From contig NZ_MPKW01000005.1 of NCBI RefSeq assembly GCF_009729415.1, positions 186,001 through 250,000 on the forward strand: a stretch of DNA of 64,000 nucleotides. The letters run 5' to 3'. Of the stretch, positions 47,293 through 56,222 are shown piece by piece. The position numbers and the translations under genes were made by a program. The notes below the pieces were generated by a model. It ran no database searches and had not been told where the DNA came from. It saw only the letters and a program-made list of their open reading frames with translations. The stretch is from Mycolicibacterium sp. CBMA 234 (GTDB lineage Bacteria; Actinomycetota; Actinomycetes; Mycobacteriales; Mycobacteriaceae). Numbering within the stretch: position 1 is the stretch's first letter; each line of letters starts with the position of its first letter.

Positions 47293-48129
47293 TCAGCCCA
47301 CGGATTCTTCGCGGCGCACGGCGTCGTGCACCGGCAGGTCCAGATCGAACCTGATGCCGAGCAACCGCGCGGTGCCGTTGATGGCACCGATCATGATGGT
47401 CGTCATATGCGCGACGAACTGGTCGCGGGGCAGCCGTCGCGGCGTCTCGTCGCTGCCGCCGAGCCACCAGTCGGTGGCCGATGCCGCCGCGCCGAACAAC
47501 GTGAACGCCGCCAGCTCGAAGATGGCCGAGTCCAGGTCCATGTCCTTGAGCTCGCCGCTGATCATGGCGGCGATGGCCAGAGTGATGTCGCGGCCCCGGT
47601 TGACGGTCGTCATCGCCGCGGCGGACTGGTCAGCGAACCGGCCCTGCAGCAGGAAGCGCACCACGTTGGGGTGCTGGTCCACCAGATCCACGTAGTGCTC
47701 GACGGCGCGGCCGATGATCTGGCCGGTCGAATCGTTTTCGATGTCGATGGACGGAATCACCGCAGCCCACAACATGTCTCGCATGCGCTCGCCGATCTGC
47801 GAGAACATGTCGGACTTGTCGGCGAAGTGCCGGTAGATCTTGGGCTTCGCGGTGCCGGCCTCTTCGGCGATCTCCCGCACGCTGACGTTCGGGCCGAGCC
47901 GGTCGATCGCGCGGAACGCGGCGTCGACGATCTCCTCGCGGACCTTCAGGCGGTGTTCACGCCAGCGTTCGCTGCGGGCATCGACTTTCTCGGGCGCTCC
48001 CTTGCCGGCAGCGGGCTTGCCGGGAGTGACCTTGACCTGCACGGTGACCGACGGAACATTCACGCTCGGCACACCCGGAACTTTCACCCCGGCCTGGATG
48101 CCGGTGCGTGGAAGAGATGGCCTGCGCAC
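47293..48129 (-). CDS. TetR-family regulator (Rv3050c-like) with unusual N-terminal extension
   Basis: 278 residues from GTG 48129. The HTH is REEIVDAAFRAIDRLGP, NVSVREIAEEAGTAKPKIYR. A 55-residue leader with Val/Pro repeats (VPGVPSVNVPSVTV) precedes it; internal GTG codons make the true start uncertain. Upstream of the monooxygenase gene on the same strand, and divergent from an FAD reductase, so it may control either. Confidence 0.9.
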   Translation of the reverse strand: MRRPSLPRTGIQAGVKVPGVPSVNVPSVTVQVKVTPGKPAAGKGAPEKVDARSERWREHRLKVREEIVDAAFRAIDRLGPNVSVREIAEEAGTAKPKIYRHFADKSDMFSQIGERMRDMLWAAVIPSIDIENDSTGQIIGRAVEHYVDLVDQHPNVVRFLLQGRFADQSAAAMTTVNRGRDITLAIAAMISGELKDMDLDSAIFELAAFTLFGAAASATDWWLGGSDETPRRLPRDQFVAHMTTIMIGAINGTARLLGIRFDLDLPVHDAVRREESVG

Positions 48130-48295
48130 CCCGCCACTGTACCGGGCGAGGAAAATTTGACCTGCTCAGACCGCTCGGCGCGGCGGATGTCACATGCGTC
48201 GGCGCGCCGTCTCACCCAGGCGACCGACAGTCTTCGCGCGTAGCATCGGCCCCGGGCTTCGCCCGAAAGTACCGGCCTGACAGGGACTTGATCAC

Positions 48296-49474
48296 ATGGC
48301 TGAGCGGTACGACGTCGTCGTCGCAGGTGGAGGTCCGGCGGGATCCGCCGCTGCGTGGCAAGCGGCGCAGACTGGCGCGCGCGTCGTCGTGCTCGACAAA
48401 GCCACCTTCCCGCGCGACAAGCCATGTGGCGACGGCCTGACCGCCCGTGGGGTCAGCTATCTGCAGAAGATGGGCCTCGCGAAGCAGGTCGCGACGTTCC
48501 ACCAGATCAATCGGGTGACGGTGTTCAGCCCCCACCGCTGGGAGCTGTCGTTCCCGCGCCGGCCCGGCATGCCCGACTATGGCTGCACCGTCAGCCGCGC
48601 CCGACTGGACGCCTTGCTGCTTGCCCACGCCGCCTCGGCCGGCGCCGAAGTACGGCAGGGCTGCGAAGTCACCGGCACTGAACGCAGCGACGACGGCCGG
48701 GTGACGGGCGTCGTCCTCAAAAGCGGCGAAACCGTGCGAGGCGACGCCGTCATCGCAGCCGACGGCGCGTACTCCCCCATCAAACGGGCACTGCATCTCG
48801 AATCGGCGTATCACGGCTATTCGGCCATCGCCATTCGCGCGGAGATGCCCGCCAACCGCCCCGATTCTGACGCCCTGGAGATTTACCTCCAGCTGATGTT
48901 CGACGGCGACCAACTGCCCGGCTACGGCTGGGTTTTCCCAATGGGCAACGGCGCCTTCAACATTGGGCTGGGATACGTGAACAGCTACCGAAACTGGCAG
49001 GCCATCAACGCAACCCACTTCCTCGGCGACTTCCTGCAGACTCTGCCCCGCGACTGGGCGCTGCCGTCCATCGACGAGCTGAAGAAGAACAAGAGCGTGC
49101 GCGCCTGGCGGTTGCCCATGGGGTTCACGACGTGGCCGCCATGGCGACCGGGCGTGCTGTTCGCCGGCGACGCACTAGGTGCCGGGAAACCCGCCTCGGG
49201 CGCCGGCATCTCCAAGGCGCTCGAATCTGGTTTGGCCGCAGGCGAATGCGCCGTCGCCGCGCTCATGAACGGCAGTCCGGACGACTTCACCAACTACGGG
49301 CAGCGAATCGAGTCGGCGTGGGGCCGCGAGTATCGGCGCGGCCGCTTCTTTCACAAGCTGGCCGGCATTCCGGCAGTGGCCGGCGCCGGGCGCAGAGCAG
49401 TGGACAGCCGCGCCTTCCGTGACCTGCTACTGAAGTCGCTGTACAAGAAGGCGGAGGGTCCGTCTCATACGTGA
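48296..49474 (+). CDS. Geranylgeranyl-reductase-family FAD oxidoreductase
   Basis: 392 residues. FAD site VVVAGGGPAGSAAAW, CGDGLTARG substrate loop, and GVLFAGDALGAGKPASGAGI second FAD motif. The family reduces prenyl double bonds or oxidises aromatic compounds. First gene of the 8.9-kb block between the TetR gene and nrdE; divergent from TetR. Substrate unknown. Confidence 0.9.
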   Translation: MAERYDVVVAGGGPAGSAAAWQAAQTGARVVVLDKATFPRDKPCGDGLTARGVSYLQKMGLAKQVATFHQINRVTVFSPHRWELSFPRRPGMPDYGCTVSRARLDALLLAHAASAGAEVRQGCEVTGTERSDDGRVTGVVLKSGETVRGDAVIAADGAYSPIKRALHLESAYHGYSAIAIRAEMPANRPDSDALEIYLQLMFDGDQLPGYGWVFPMGNGAFNIGLGYVNSYRNWQAINATHFLGDFLQTLPRDWALPSIDELKKNKSVRAWRLPMGFTTWPPWRPGVLFAGDALGAGKPASGAGISKALESGLAAGECAVAALMNGSPDDFTNYGQRIESAWGREYRRGRFFHKLAGIPAVAGAGRRAVDSRAFRDLLLKSLYKKAEGPSHT

Positions 49475-49483
49475 GGGCGCGAA

Positions 49484-49542
49484 TGTGAGTGCTGTGCACG
49501 AATTCTCGCGGCGCCCGCGAAATTCTGTGCACAGCACTCACA
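49484..49542. terminator. Long palindromic element between convergent genes
   Basis: Outer 16-bp stem TGTGAGTGCTGTGCAC / GTGCACAGCACTCACA (49484-49499, 49527-49542) with an inner near-palindrome built on TCGCG/CGCGA. Ten bases after the reductase stop and before the ABM-domain stop. Related to the element at 29269. Confidence 0.78.
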
Positions 49543-49552
49543 CTCGGCTGTG

Positions 49553-49840
49553 TTATGCGAACTCGTCCATGAGAGTGGCCACACCTTCCTGCCTCCGGTG
49601 TGCGTCGATCTGCGGCACGAGTCGGCGGAAGTGCTCGGAAGCGCAGTGGGCGTCGAGCGCCGCCCGGTCTGGCCACGTCTCGATGAAGACAAAATGGCCG
49701 GGGTCTTCTTGGTCGACGAACAGGTCGTAGCTGCCGCAGAGCGGCTCCTGCCGGGTCAGTCGGACCAGCTCCTCCAACAGTGGATGCACCGTTTCGATCG
49801 ACTCGGGCCGGATGAAGTCTTGAGCGATAACTTTGAGCAC
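49553..49840 (-). CDS. ABM-domain (antibiotic biosynthesis monooxygenase-like) small protein
   Basis: 95 residues: MLKVIAQDFIRPE, FVFIETWPDRAALDAHCASE and HFRRLVPQID, the YgiN/ABM ferredoxin-like dimer fold. Often detoxifying or quinone-related. Convergent with the reductase. Confidence 0.85.
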   Translation of the reverse strand: MLKVIAQDFIRPESIETVHPLLEELVRLTRQEPLCGSYDLFVDQEDPGHFVFIETWPDRAALDAHCASEHFRRLVPQIDAHRRQEGVATLMDEFA

Positions 49841-49907
49841 CAGCCCAGGCTACCCATGGGGCGCAATCGATTTCGCCGACCAGCCCTGGCCTGCCGTTGC
49901 GGCTACG

Positions 49908-50621
49908 TCAGCGTTTACCGCGTTGCGTCTTGCCGGGCTTGCGGGCGACTTTGCCCGCTGCGGCGCGAGCGGCCTGTTTCGCGAGCGTCTTCTCTCGCGC
50001 GCTGCGTTTCGGTGCCGGCTCGGCCTGGCCCCGCGACGAACTGGTCTTGCGACCCCGCACGATTCCGATGAACTCCTCGACGAGCTCCGGCTGCTGCCCT
50101 TCCGGGAAGACAAGCGCGACAGGGCACGTGGGCGCGTCGGTGATCGGCCGGTATGTGAGGTCCTTGCGGTGATAGAGCCGGGCCAACGACTGCGGAACAA
50201 TCAGCGCGCCCATCCCCGCGGCGACGAGTTCTATTGCGCCCTCAGTGGTTTCGGGCCGGTATTCGACCGGGACGCCGGGCGAGCCCTCCCAGCCGACAAC
50301 GTCGTCGAGTGGGAGCAACGTCGGCTCACCGTCGAGGTCCGCGGAGGCGATTTCATCGGCTGCGGTGAGGACATGGTCAGTCGGCACCACGGCGACCGTC
50401 GTCTCCTCATACAGCGCGATGACAGCCAGCCCCGATGTGTCGGTCGGCAGCCGCAGCAATGCCACATCGACGGTGCCGGCCCGCACGGCGTCGGCCGCAT
50501 CTGCCGCATCGACGGCATGCAGGATCAGCGGAACCTCGCGGTGGCGTTCGGCCCAGATCCGAGCCCACTTCGCGGGCGTCCCGCCAGGGACATAGCCGAG
50601 GGTCAGGGAGAGCGCGGTCAC
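49908..50621 (-). CDS. LysR substrate-binding-domain protein lacking HTH, with basic tail
   Basis: 237 residues. The whole protein is a LysR-type effector domain (LGYVPGGTPAKWARIW, TVAVVPTDHVLTAADEI, VAAGMGALIVPQSLARLY) without the N-terminal winged helix. The C-terminal ~40 residues are Ala/Lys/Arg-rich (KTLAKQAARAAAGKVARKP), resembling mycobacterial histone-like tails. Possibly DNA-binding through this tail, or a ligand sensor. Divergent from a DUF5997 gene, a pairing seen in other actinobacteria. Confidence 0.85.
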   Translation of the reverse strand: MTALSLTLGYVPGGTPAKWARIWAERHREVPLILHAVDAADAADAVRAGTVDVALLRLPTDTSGLAVIALYEETTVAVVPTDHVLTAADEIASADLDGEPTLLPLDDVVGWEGSPGVPVEYRPETTEGAIELVAAGMGALIVPQSLARLYHRKDLTYRPITDAPTCPVALVFPEGQQPELVEEFIGIVRGRKTSSSRGQAEPAPKRSAREKTLAKQAARAAAGKVARKPGKTQRGKR

Positions 50622-50649
50622 CGCGTCAGGCTACCGATAGGCTGACCCC

Positions 50650-51036
50650 ATGAGCAGGCCCAACGCGCAGTCCATGAAACCCGCCACCGCGGCGAAGAAG
50701 CTGGACGTCTACTTGCCCGCGACGCCTGCTGAATTCCAGGAGAACGCGATCACCCGCGCCGAGCTGGCAGCACTGCAGGCGGACCCGCCGCAGTGGCTCA
50801 AGGACCTCCGCAAGAACGGGCCGCACCCGAAGAACCTGGTCGCAGCCAAGCTGGGCGTCTCGATCGCCGGTCTCTCGCGCGGCGGCGTCACGGATGCGCT
50901 GACTACCGAACAGATCGATGCGCTGCTCGAAGAGAAGCCGGACTGGCTGATCATCGAACGCGAAAGCTACCAGCAGGTGCTGCGCGACCAGCGCCGCATC
51001 AAGGCGCTGCACGCGGATCAGGCGCGCGAAGCGTGA
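50650..51036 (+). CDS. DUF5997 family protein
   Basis: 128 residues: KLDVYLPATPAEFQENAITR, LKDLRKNGPHPKNLVAAKLG, VSIAGLSRGGVTDALT. No motif for catalysis. Consistent pairing with the divergent LysR-domain gene suggests a shared function, unknown. Confidence 0.8.
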   Translation: MSRPNAQSMKPATAAKKLDVYLPATPAEFQENAITRAELAALQADPPQWLKDLRKNGPHPKNLVAAKLGVSIAGLSRGGVTDALTTEQIDALLEEKPDWLIIERESYQQVLRDQRRIKALHADQAREA

Positions 51037-51061
51037 CGGACCGGTAGCCACCGGTCCGTCG

Positions 51062-51943
51062 ATGGCTGACACTCCAAACTGTCCGCTGGGCATCGCCACC
51101 TTCAACGTCAACGGGATCCGTGCGGCACGCCGTCGCGGCTTCGACGCGTGGCTCGCCGGGCGGGGGCTCGACGTGGTGGCCCTGCAGGAGTTGCGCTGCC
51201 CACCCGAGGAGGTCGGCGCGTTCGACGGTTATCGCGCGGCAATCGACTGCGGCTCGATCCCGGGCCGTAACGGCGTCGCGATCCTGACGCGCGAAGCACC
51301 GTCGGACGTGCGGACCTGGGTCTCACATCCGCCGCGCGCTCGGGGCCTCGGGGCCCATGCGCGCGAGGGCCGGTACCTCGAGGTCGATCTCGCGGACGTT
51401 CCGCTTACGGTGGCGTGTCTCTACCTGCCGAAGGGCGGCCTGCCCGCGCACCTGCAGCGGCCCGGCACCATGCGCGACACGCCTGACGGCGGCGCCAAGT
51501 ACGACCGGAAGATGCGTTTCCTCGGGGCGTTCGCGCGCGAGCTGCGCCGGAACCGCCGGGCGGCGCTCGAGGCGGGCCGCGAGTTCCTGCTGCTCGGCGA
51601 CCTGAACCTGGCCCATCTTCCGCACGACGTGACCAATTGGCGGCCCGCACAGAAGATGGAGGGCTTCCTCCCTGAGGAACGCGCCTGGCTGGACGCACAG
51701 ATCGGGCCGCGCACGCTCGTCGACGTGGTCCGGACACTGCACGGCGACCGCCCCGGGCCACTGTCCTGGTGGAGTTGGGCCGGCGAGTCGTTCGTCAAGG
51801 ACGTGGGCTGGCGGATCGATCACCACCTGGCCACGCCGCGGCTCGCGCGGACCGCCGTGTCGGTGACCGTCGATAAGGAAGCCGCACCCGGCGCGCGGCT
51901 GTCCGACCACGCACCCGTGGTCGTGCGGTACGCCTTCCCCTGA
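51062..51943 (+). CDS. xth: Exodeoxyribonuclease III / AP endonuclease family
   Basis: 293 residues, EEP fold. N-terminal TFNVNGIRAARR, LQELRC (metal Glu), LLGDLNLAH and C-terminal SDHAPVVV (catalytic Asp-His) are complete. Base-excision repair enzyme. 25 bases after the DUF5997 gene. Convergent with the VOC gene. Confidence 0.92.
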   Translation: MADTPNCPLGIATFNVNGIRAARRRGFDAWLAGRGLDVVALQELRCPPEEVGAFDGYRAAIDCGSIPGRNGVAILTREAPSDVRTWVSHPPRARGLGAHAREGRYLEVDLADVPLTVACLYLPKGGLPAHLQRPGTMRDTPDGGAKYDRKMRFLGAFARELRRNRRAALEAGREFLLLGDLNLAHLPHDVTNWRPAQKMEGFLPEERAWLDAQIGPRTLVDVVRTLHGDRPGPLSWWSWAGESFVKDVGWRIDHHLATPRLARTAVSVTVDKEAAPGARLSDHAPVVVRYAFP

Positions 51944-51964
51944 AATGTCCGTTTCTCAACGTCG

Positions 51965-52363
51965 TCATCCCGGCGCGCCCGGGTCCATCCAGAAGATCTG
52001 CCAGGAGTGGCCGTCCAGGTCGTGGTAGCTGCGGCCGTACGTGTTGTCCTCGTCGTCGGTATCCCCTGGTGTGCCGCCCGCCGCGATGGCGCGGTCCACC
52101 AGCGCGTCCACACACTCACGGCGCTCGACGCCCAAGCAGATGACGCACTCCTTCGTCGTCGATGCGTCGGCGGTCTGGACCGTGTGTAGCGAGTCGAAAA
52201 CGTCGCGCCGCGTCAACATCGCGAACTGGTTCTCCCCCAGCACCAGCGTCACCGCACTGTCGTTGGTGAAGTTCTCGTTGAACGTATAGCCGAGGCTGGT
52301 GAAGAACTTCCGTGAGCGGTCGATGTCGCTGACCGGCATGTTGACGAGGATCATTGAATGCAC
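51965..52363 (-). CDS. VOC (glyoxalase/bleomycin-resistance) superfamily protein
   Basis: 132 residues from GTG 52363 with GGAGG 8 bases upstream. ILVNMPVSDIDRSRKFFTSL and YHDLDGHSWQIFWMD are paired beta-alpha-beta VOC units with metal-type His/Glu positions only partly conserved. Function unknown. Confidence 0.85.
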   Translation of the reverse strand: MHSMILVNMPVSDIDRSRKFFTSLGYTFNENFTNDSAVTLVLGENQFAMLTRRDVFDSLHTVQTADASTTKECVICLGVERRECVDALVDRAIAAGGTPGDTDDEDNTYGRSYHDLDGHSWQIFWMDPGAPG

Positions 52364-52587
52364 TTTGGGTGCCTCCCGTGAGTTGGCGGGGTCCGTTGGT
52401 GGACCCGTCGCCCATATAGACCCGGCTGAGTCCGAAACTCATCGGTCGCACAGCTCCGCGGCGCCATCGGCTTGCCCCTCTGCGTCGTCGGCGGCGTACA
52501 GTCCACCGGCGTGAACTACGCGAGCGTGGAGAGGGCGGCCAGCAGCTGCCGCGCTTACCGCCGCGACCAGGGCGGCGGGAACGGCTG

Positions 52588-53241
52588 ATGCCTCCCGAGC
52601 GGGTCTATCCAGACACCATCGCGTCCCCGGTGACCCGGGAGATGGTGGTGAAGAAGTCGCGGTTCATCGCGCACGTCGCGCCGGTGACCTCGGTCGCCGA
52701 GGCCGACGAGGTGATTGCCGCGGTCCGTAAGCAGGCGTGGGACGCCGGGCACAACTGCATCGCGATGGTCACCGGGCTGACCGCCGACCAAGCCCGGTCC
52801 TCCGACGACGGCGAACCGTCCGGGACCGCCGGCGTGCCGATGCTGGAGGTGCTGCGCCGCCGCGCACTCACCGACGTGGTGGCAGTGGTCACCCGTTATT
52901 TCGGCGGTGTGAAGCTCGGTGCAGGTGGGCTGATTCGGGCCTACTCGACCGCGGTGTCGGAAGCGCTCGACGAGGCGAAGCTGGTGCATCGCCAGCTGCT
53001 GCGGCAGGTCACCGTCGCCGTGCCGCACGCCGATGCCGGCCGGATCGACAACTTCCTCCGCGACTGGGCCGCGGGCAACGGCGCCACGCTCGGTGAGGTC
53101 GACTATGCCGCCGAGGCGCGGTTCGAGCTCTGGGTGCCGCCCACCGCGCTGGACCGGTTCGACGCGGACCTGGCCTCCGCCTCGGCGGGCGCTCTCACCG
53201 CCGAGGCGGGCGACGACCGGGTGGTGGACGTCCGTCCCTAG
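52588..53241 (+). CDS. IMPACT/YigZ family protein
   Basis: 217 residues. VTREMVVKKSRFIAHVAPV, SSDDGEPSGTAGVPML, VTRYFGGVKLGAGGLIRAY are the UPF0029/IMPACT signature; C-terminal ferredoxin-like domain. Linked to translation or nucleotide-related stress in other bacteria. The preceding 220 bases hold no gene I can support. Confidence 0.92.
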   Translation: MPPERVYPDTIASPVTREMVVKKSRFIAHVAPVTSVAEADEVIAAVRKQAWDAGHNCIAMVTGLTADQARSSDDGEPSGTAGVPMLEVLRRRALTDVVAVVTRYFGGVKLGAGGLIRAYSTAVSEALDEAKLVHRQLLRQVTVAVPHADAGRIDNFLRDWAAGNGATLGEVDYAAEARFELWVPPTALDRFDADLASASAGALTAEAGDDRVVDVRP

Positions 53242-53371
53242 GACGTGACGCCGGAAGGCTCACGCCCGCGGGCGGCTCGACTGTGAGGCCTATGCACGCG
53301 AATCGACTTGTCCGCGTACACAACCCACACAGTCACGACGTCAAACGAATGGTCTCAAACGTTGCCCCAGG

Positions 53372-54418
53372 TCAACCTTGCGCCGCTTTGGCCGTCTCGG
53401 CGGCCTCCAGCTCTTGCATGAGCTTCATCGACAGGAACGTCATGGGTCCCTTGTCCTCGAACTTGCCGGCCACTTCGCCCACGATGCCGCCCTGGACGGC
53501 GAGCTGACCGATCAAGTCCAGCTTCAGTTGCGGGCTGCCCTCGGTGAAGTCGAGGTCGGCGAGATCCACCCACACGATGTTGGGTCGAGTGGTGGATTCG
53601 TAGACGTAGCGCTTGTTGGTGAGGTCCAGCACCACCTGCCAGATGGTCTGCGAGGCATCGGGTTTCCCCGGCTCCGGGATTCGGAAGGGCTGCGCGGCGT
53701 TGCGGATCACCGAGAACATGGCGGCGATAGCCTCCACCTGGGTGTTCGGGGTGGGGACCCGCTCGACGTAGAAGCTGGCCCGCGCGAACCGGTCCCGGGC
53801 ATCCGTGCCACCGGGGAGCGGCTGGTCGCCGCCGAGACCCGTGAACGACTTCACCAGCTCCAGCTGCTTGTCGAAGGTCGGTGAATTGGTCATCACCTTG
53901 TAGTCGCGCGAGTGGTAGACCCGGGCGTGGCCGTCGACGTACTCGATGATCGCCGAGTCGCCGGAGGCGTCATCGAGGGCCAGGTGCAGGCCGGGCCGCT
54001 CGCCGCCAGTCGGGTCGTCCATCTGCACCACCTGCACGTCGGTCTCCGCGATCCACGCAGTGGCCTCGGCGACAGTGGCAAAGTTGTCCAGGAAGTACTG
54101 CAGCCAAATCCCCTGCCCAAGTTGGGTTCTGGAATCGTCCGGCTCGCCGTAGGTGGACTCCGCCAGCCACAGAATGTGGCCGGCCAGGCCGGCCTCGTTC
54201 ATCCCGTCAGTGGAGGTGATGTCGTAGGCCGTGGCCACCACACTGCCGTACTTCGAGGTCCAGGTGAGCTTGCCGCTGACCGCGTCGTCGCGCTGCAAAC
54301 CGCGCGGCTGCTTCCACAGGTTGGTCATCAGGTCTCTGTGGAAGTCCATGTTCCGGCCAACCAGAACTGAGTTGCCTGTCTTATCGCCGGTGTCGGGCCA
54401 GATGACTCGTGTGCACAT
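53372..54418 (-). CDS. Linear amide C-N hydrolase (choloylglycine-hydrolase family)
   Basis: 348 residues. Ntn hydrolase: the N-terminal MCTRVIW gives Cys2 as the nucleophile after Met removal. VGRNMDFHRDL, GMNEAGLAGHILWLAE, ALDDASGDSAIIEY and VMTNSPTFDKQL follow the bile-salt/penicillin-V acylase layout. Substrate unknown. Confidence 0.9.
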   Translation of the reverse strand: MCTRVIWPDTGDKTGNSVLVGRNMDFHRDLMTNLWKQPRGLQRDDAVSGKLTWTSKYGSVVATAYDITSTDGMNEAGLAGHILWLAESTYGEPDDSRTQLGQGIWLQYFLDNFATVAEATAWIAETDVQVVQMDDPTGGERPGLHLALDDASGDSAIIEYVDGHARVYHSRDYKVMTNSPTFDKQLELVKSFTGLGGDQPLPGGTDARDRFARASFYVERVPTPNTQVEAIAAMFSVIRNAAQPFRIPEPGKPDASQTIWQVVLDLTNKRYVYESTTRPNIVWVDLADLDFTEGSPQLKLDLIGQLAVQGGIVGEVAGKFEDKGPMTFLSMKLMQELEAAETAKAAQG

Positions 54419-54538
54419 GCAGCGACCCTATCGGCGGGCGCGGCGACCCTAGCGGGACGACGCCAATCCCACCGGGCGATGGACGCGCATCGGCAAAAGT
54501 GTTCTGCTGATGCGCACCGGAAGACCAGGGAGTCCCAC

Positions 54539-55609
54539 GTGAGCGATATGTCGACGCCGGCCATCAGCGTCCGCCGAATTGGAATCATCGGCGTCGCAGT
54601 GACGATCGCGTTGTTCGGCGTCGGGCTGCTGTGGGCGAAGTGGATGCCCTACACCGACAAGATCGCCACCCTGACGGACACCCACCACTGGTCCGGCAAA
54701 TCAGTCTTCCTCGCTAGCGGACAACCGGGAGCGGCACCGACAACCCATGGCGCATGGGCGTTCTGGGAAGCGTATTTCCAGTCGGTGTGGAAGGCCATAG
54801 TCGTCGCCGTCGTTGTCGCGGCCGCCATCGAGGTCTTCGTGCCGCGGCGCTGGCTGGTCGGATTGTTCGCTCGCCGAACGGCATTCGGCCAGGGCGCCCT
54901 GGCCGGATTGGCAGCGACGCCGAGCATGATGTGCACCTGCTGCACCGCACCAGTGGCGATCGGCTTACGTCGGCGCGGCGCCCCATTGGGGGCCACCGTC
55001 GCCTATTGGCTCGCGAATCCACTGCTCAATCCGGCGGTGCTGGCGTTTATCGCGTTGACACTGCCTTGGCAATTCATCGCGACAAGGCTCGTTGTCGGCG
55101 TGCTCGTGGTCCTCGGAGCCGCGATGCTGGCCAACAAGCTGATGACCCGTGGACAGCCGACGGCGTTCGCAACGGATAGCGACGAGATCGATACACCCCG
55201 AATCGGGAACGTACTAGGCCGATTTGGCCTGACGTTGGCCAAGTACCTCGCCATCCTGGTGCCTGAATACGCCGTCCTGGTCTTGCTGACGGGTTGGTTC
55301 AGTGGGTGGCTTTCGAACTTCGCCGGGCTCGACCGCGCGGCGGGTCCTATTGCCCTTCTTGCCATAGGCCTGGTCGGTGCGGCCCTGGTTATCCCTACCG
55401 GCGGTGAGATACCGGTAATCATCGGATTGCTCACCGCCGGAGCCAGTCTCGGCGTCGTCGGTACCTTGCTCATCACACTGCCCGCGCTGAGCCTGCCGTC
55501 GATGGTTATGGTGGCGCGCACCATGACTTGGCAGGTCACTGCAGCGATCGCCACGCTCGTCATCGCGGGTGGCTTGCTCGCTGTCGGCGTGCTGACCGCG
55601 ATTGCATGA
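54539..55609 (+). CDS. COG0701/DUF318-type permease
   Basis: 356 residues from GTG 54539 (AGGGAG upstream). About nine hydrophobic segments. MMCTCCTAPVAIGLRRRGA is the CTCC-type motif of the DUF318/ArsP permease family, and PTGGEIPVIIGLL repeats the pattern. The family exports organoarsenicals or other substrates; this one is unassigned. Convergent with DinB. Confidence 0.87.
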   Translation: MSDMSTPAISVRRIGIIGVAVTIALFGVGLLWAKWMPYTDKIATLTDTHHWSGKSVFLASGQPGAAPTTHGAWAFWEAYFQSVWKAIVVAVVVAAAIEVFVPRRWLVGLFARRTAFGQGALAGLAATPSMMCTCCTAPVAIGLRRRGAPLGATVAYWLANPLLNPAVLAFIALTLPWQFIATRLVVGVLVVLGAAMLANKLMTRGQPTAFATDSDEIDTPRIGNVLGRFGLTLAKYLAILVPEYAVLVLLTGWFSGWLSNFAGLDRAAGPIALLAIGLVGAALVIPTGGEIPVIIGLLTAGASLGVVGTLLITLPALSLPSMVMVARTMTWQVTAAIATLVIAGGLLAVGVLTAIA

Positions 55610-55626
55610 CGGGCGACGATATGGCG

Positions 55627-56118
55627 TTACGGCTGCGCGACGATCTGCTCGCGCAGGATGTCGCCGTGGCCGGCATGCCGCGCGTACTCCTGGATCATGT
55701 GCGTGTAGATGAACCGCAATGTGACCAGGCCCGTCCGCCGAGGGAACTCCGCGCTCAGGTCCGGGTAGTCGGCAGCGATCTCGCGGGACCGCCGGCAGGC
55801 GCTCGTGAAGTCGGCAGCCACCGATTCAGTCGTGTCGCGGTCATTCAGCCGGAAGCTTGCCTCGACGTCTTCGGGAATTCCCAGCTCTTCGCGCGACAGG
55901 CCCGCGACCCGGTGGTGGAACCACACCTTCTCTACGAACACACCATGTTTCACCAAACCGAGCAGCGTGGTCAGCGACGGGACCAGCCGTCGGCGCGCAT
56001 CCGACTCAGTGATGCCGTCCAATAGCGCCGCTAGCTCCGCCCGTTGGACATCGAGCATCGCGTTGAGCATCGTGCGGTCGTCGACGGTCCGCAAGATGGC
56101 GTCGGAGTAGTCAGGCAT
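55627..56118 (-). CDS. DinB / DUF664 family protein
   Basis: 163 residues from ATG 56118. Four-helix bundle: MPDYSDAILRTVDDR, LLGLVKHGVFVEKVWFHH (metal His), FIYTHMIQEYARHAGHGDIL (second His set). Probable mycothiol-dependent thiol-transferase-like protein. It lies just downstream of the GIY-YIG gene on the same strand. Confidence 0.88.
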   Translation of the reverse strand: MPDYSDAILRTVDDRTMLNAMLDVQRAELAALLDGITESDARRRLVPSLTTLLGLVKHGVFVEKVWFHHRVAGLSREELGIPEDVEASFRLNDRDTTESVAADFTSACRRSREIAADYPDLSAEFPRRTGLVTLRFIYTHMIQEYARHAGHGDILREQIVAQP

Positions 56119-56222
56119 GCCGGCACCATAGCTCGGCTTCACGCAATATTCCGGCCGCACGTCATCGGAACGATGACATCGTCACAAGTGATGCCGTGTC
56201 GACCTTGCTTTCGCCGCCAGTC

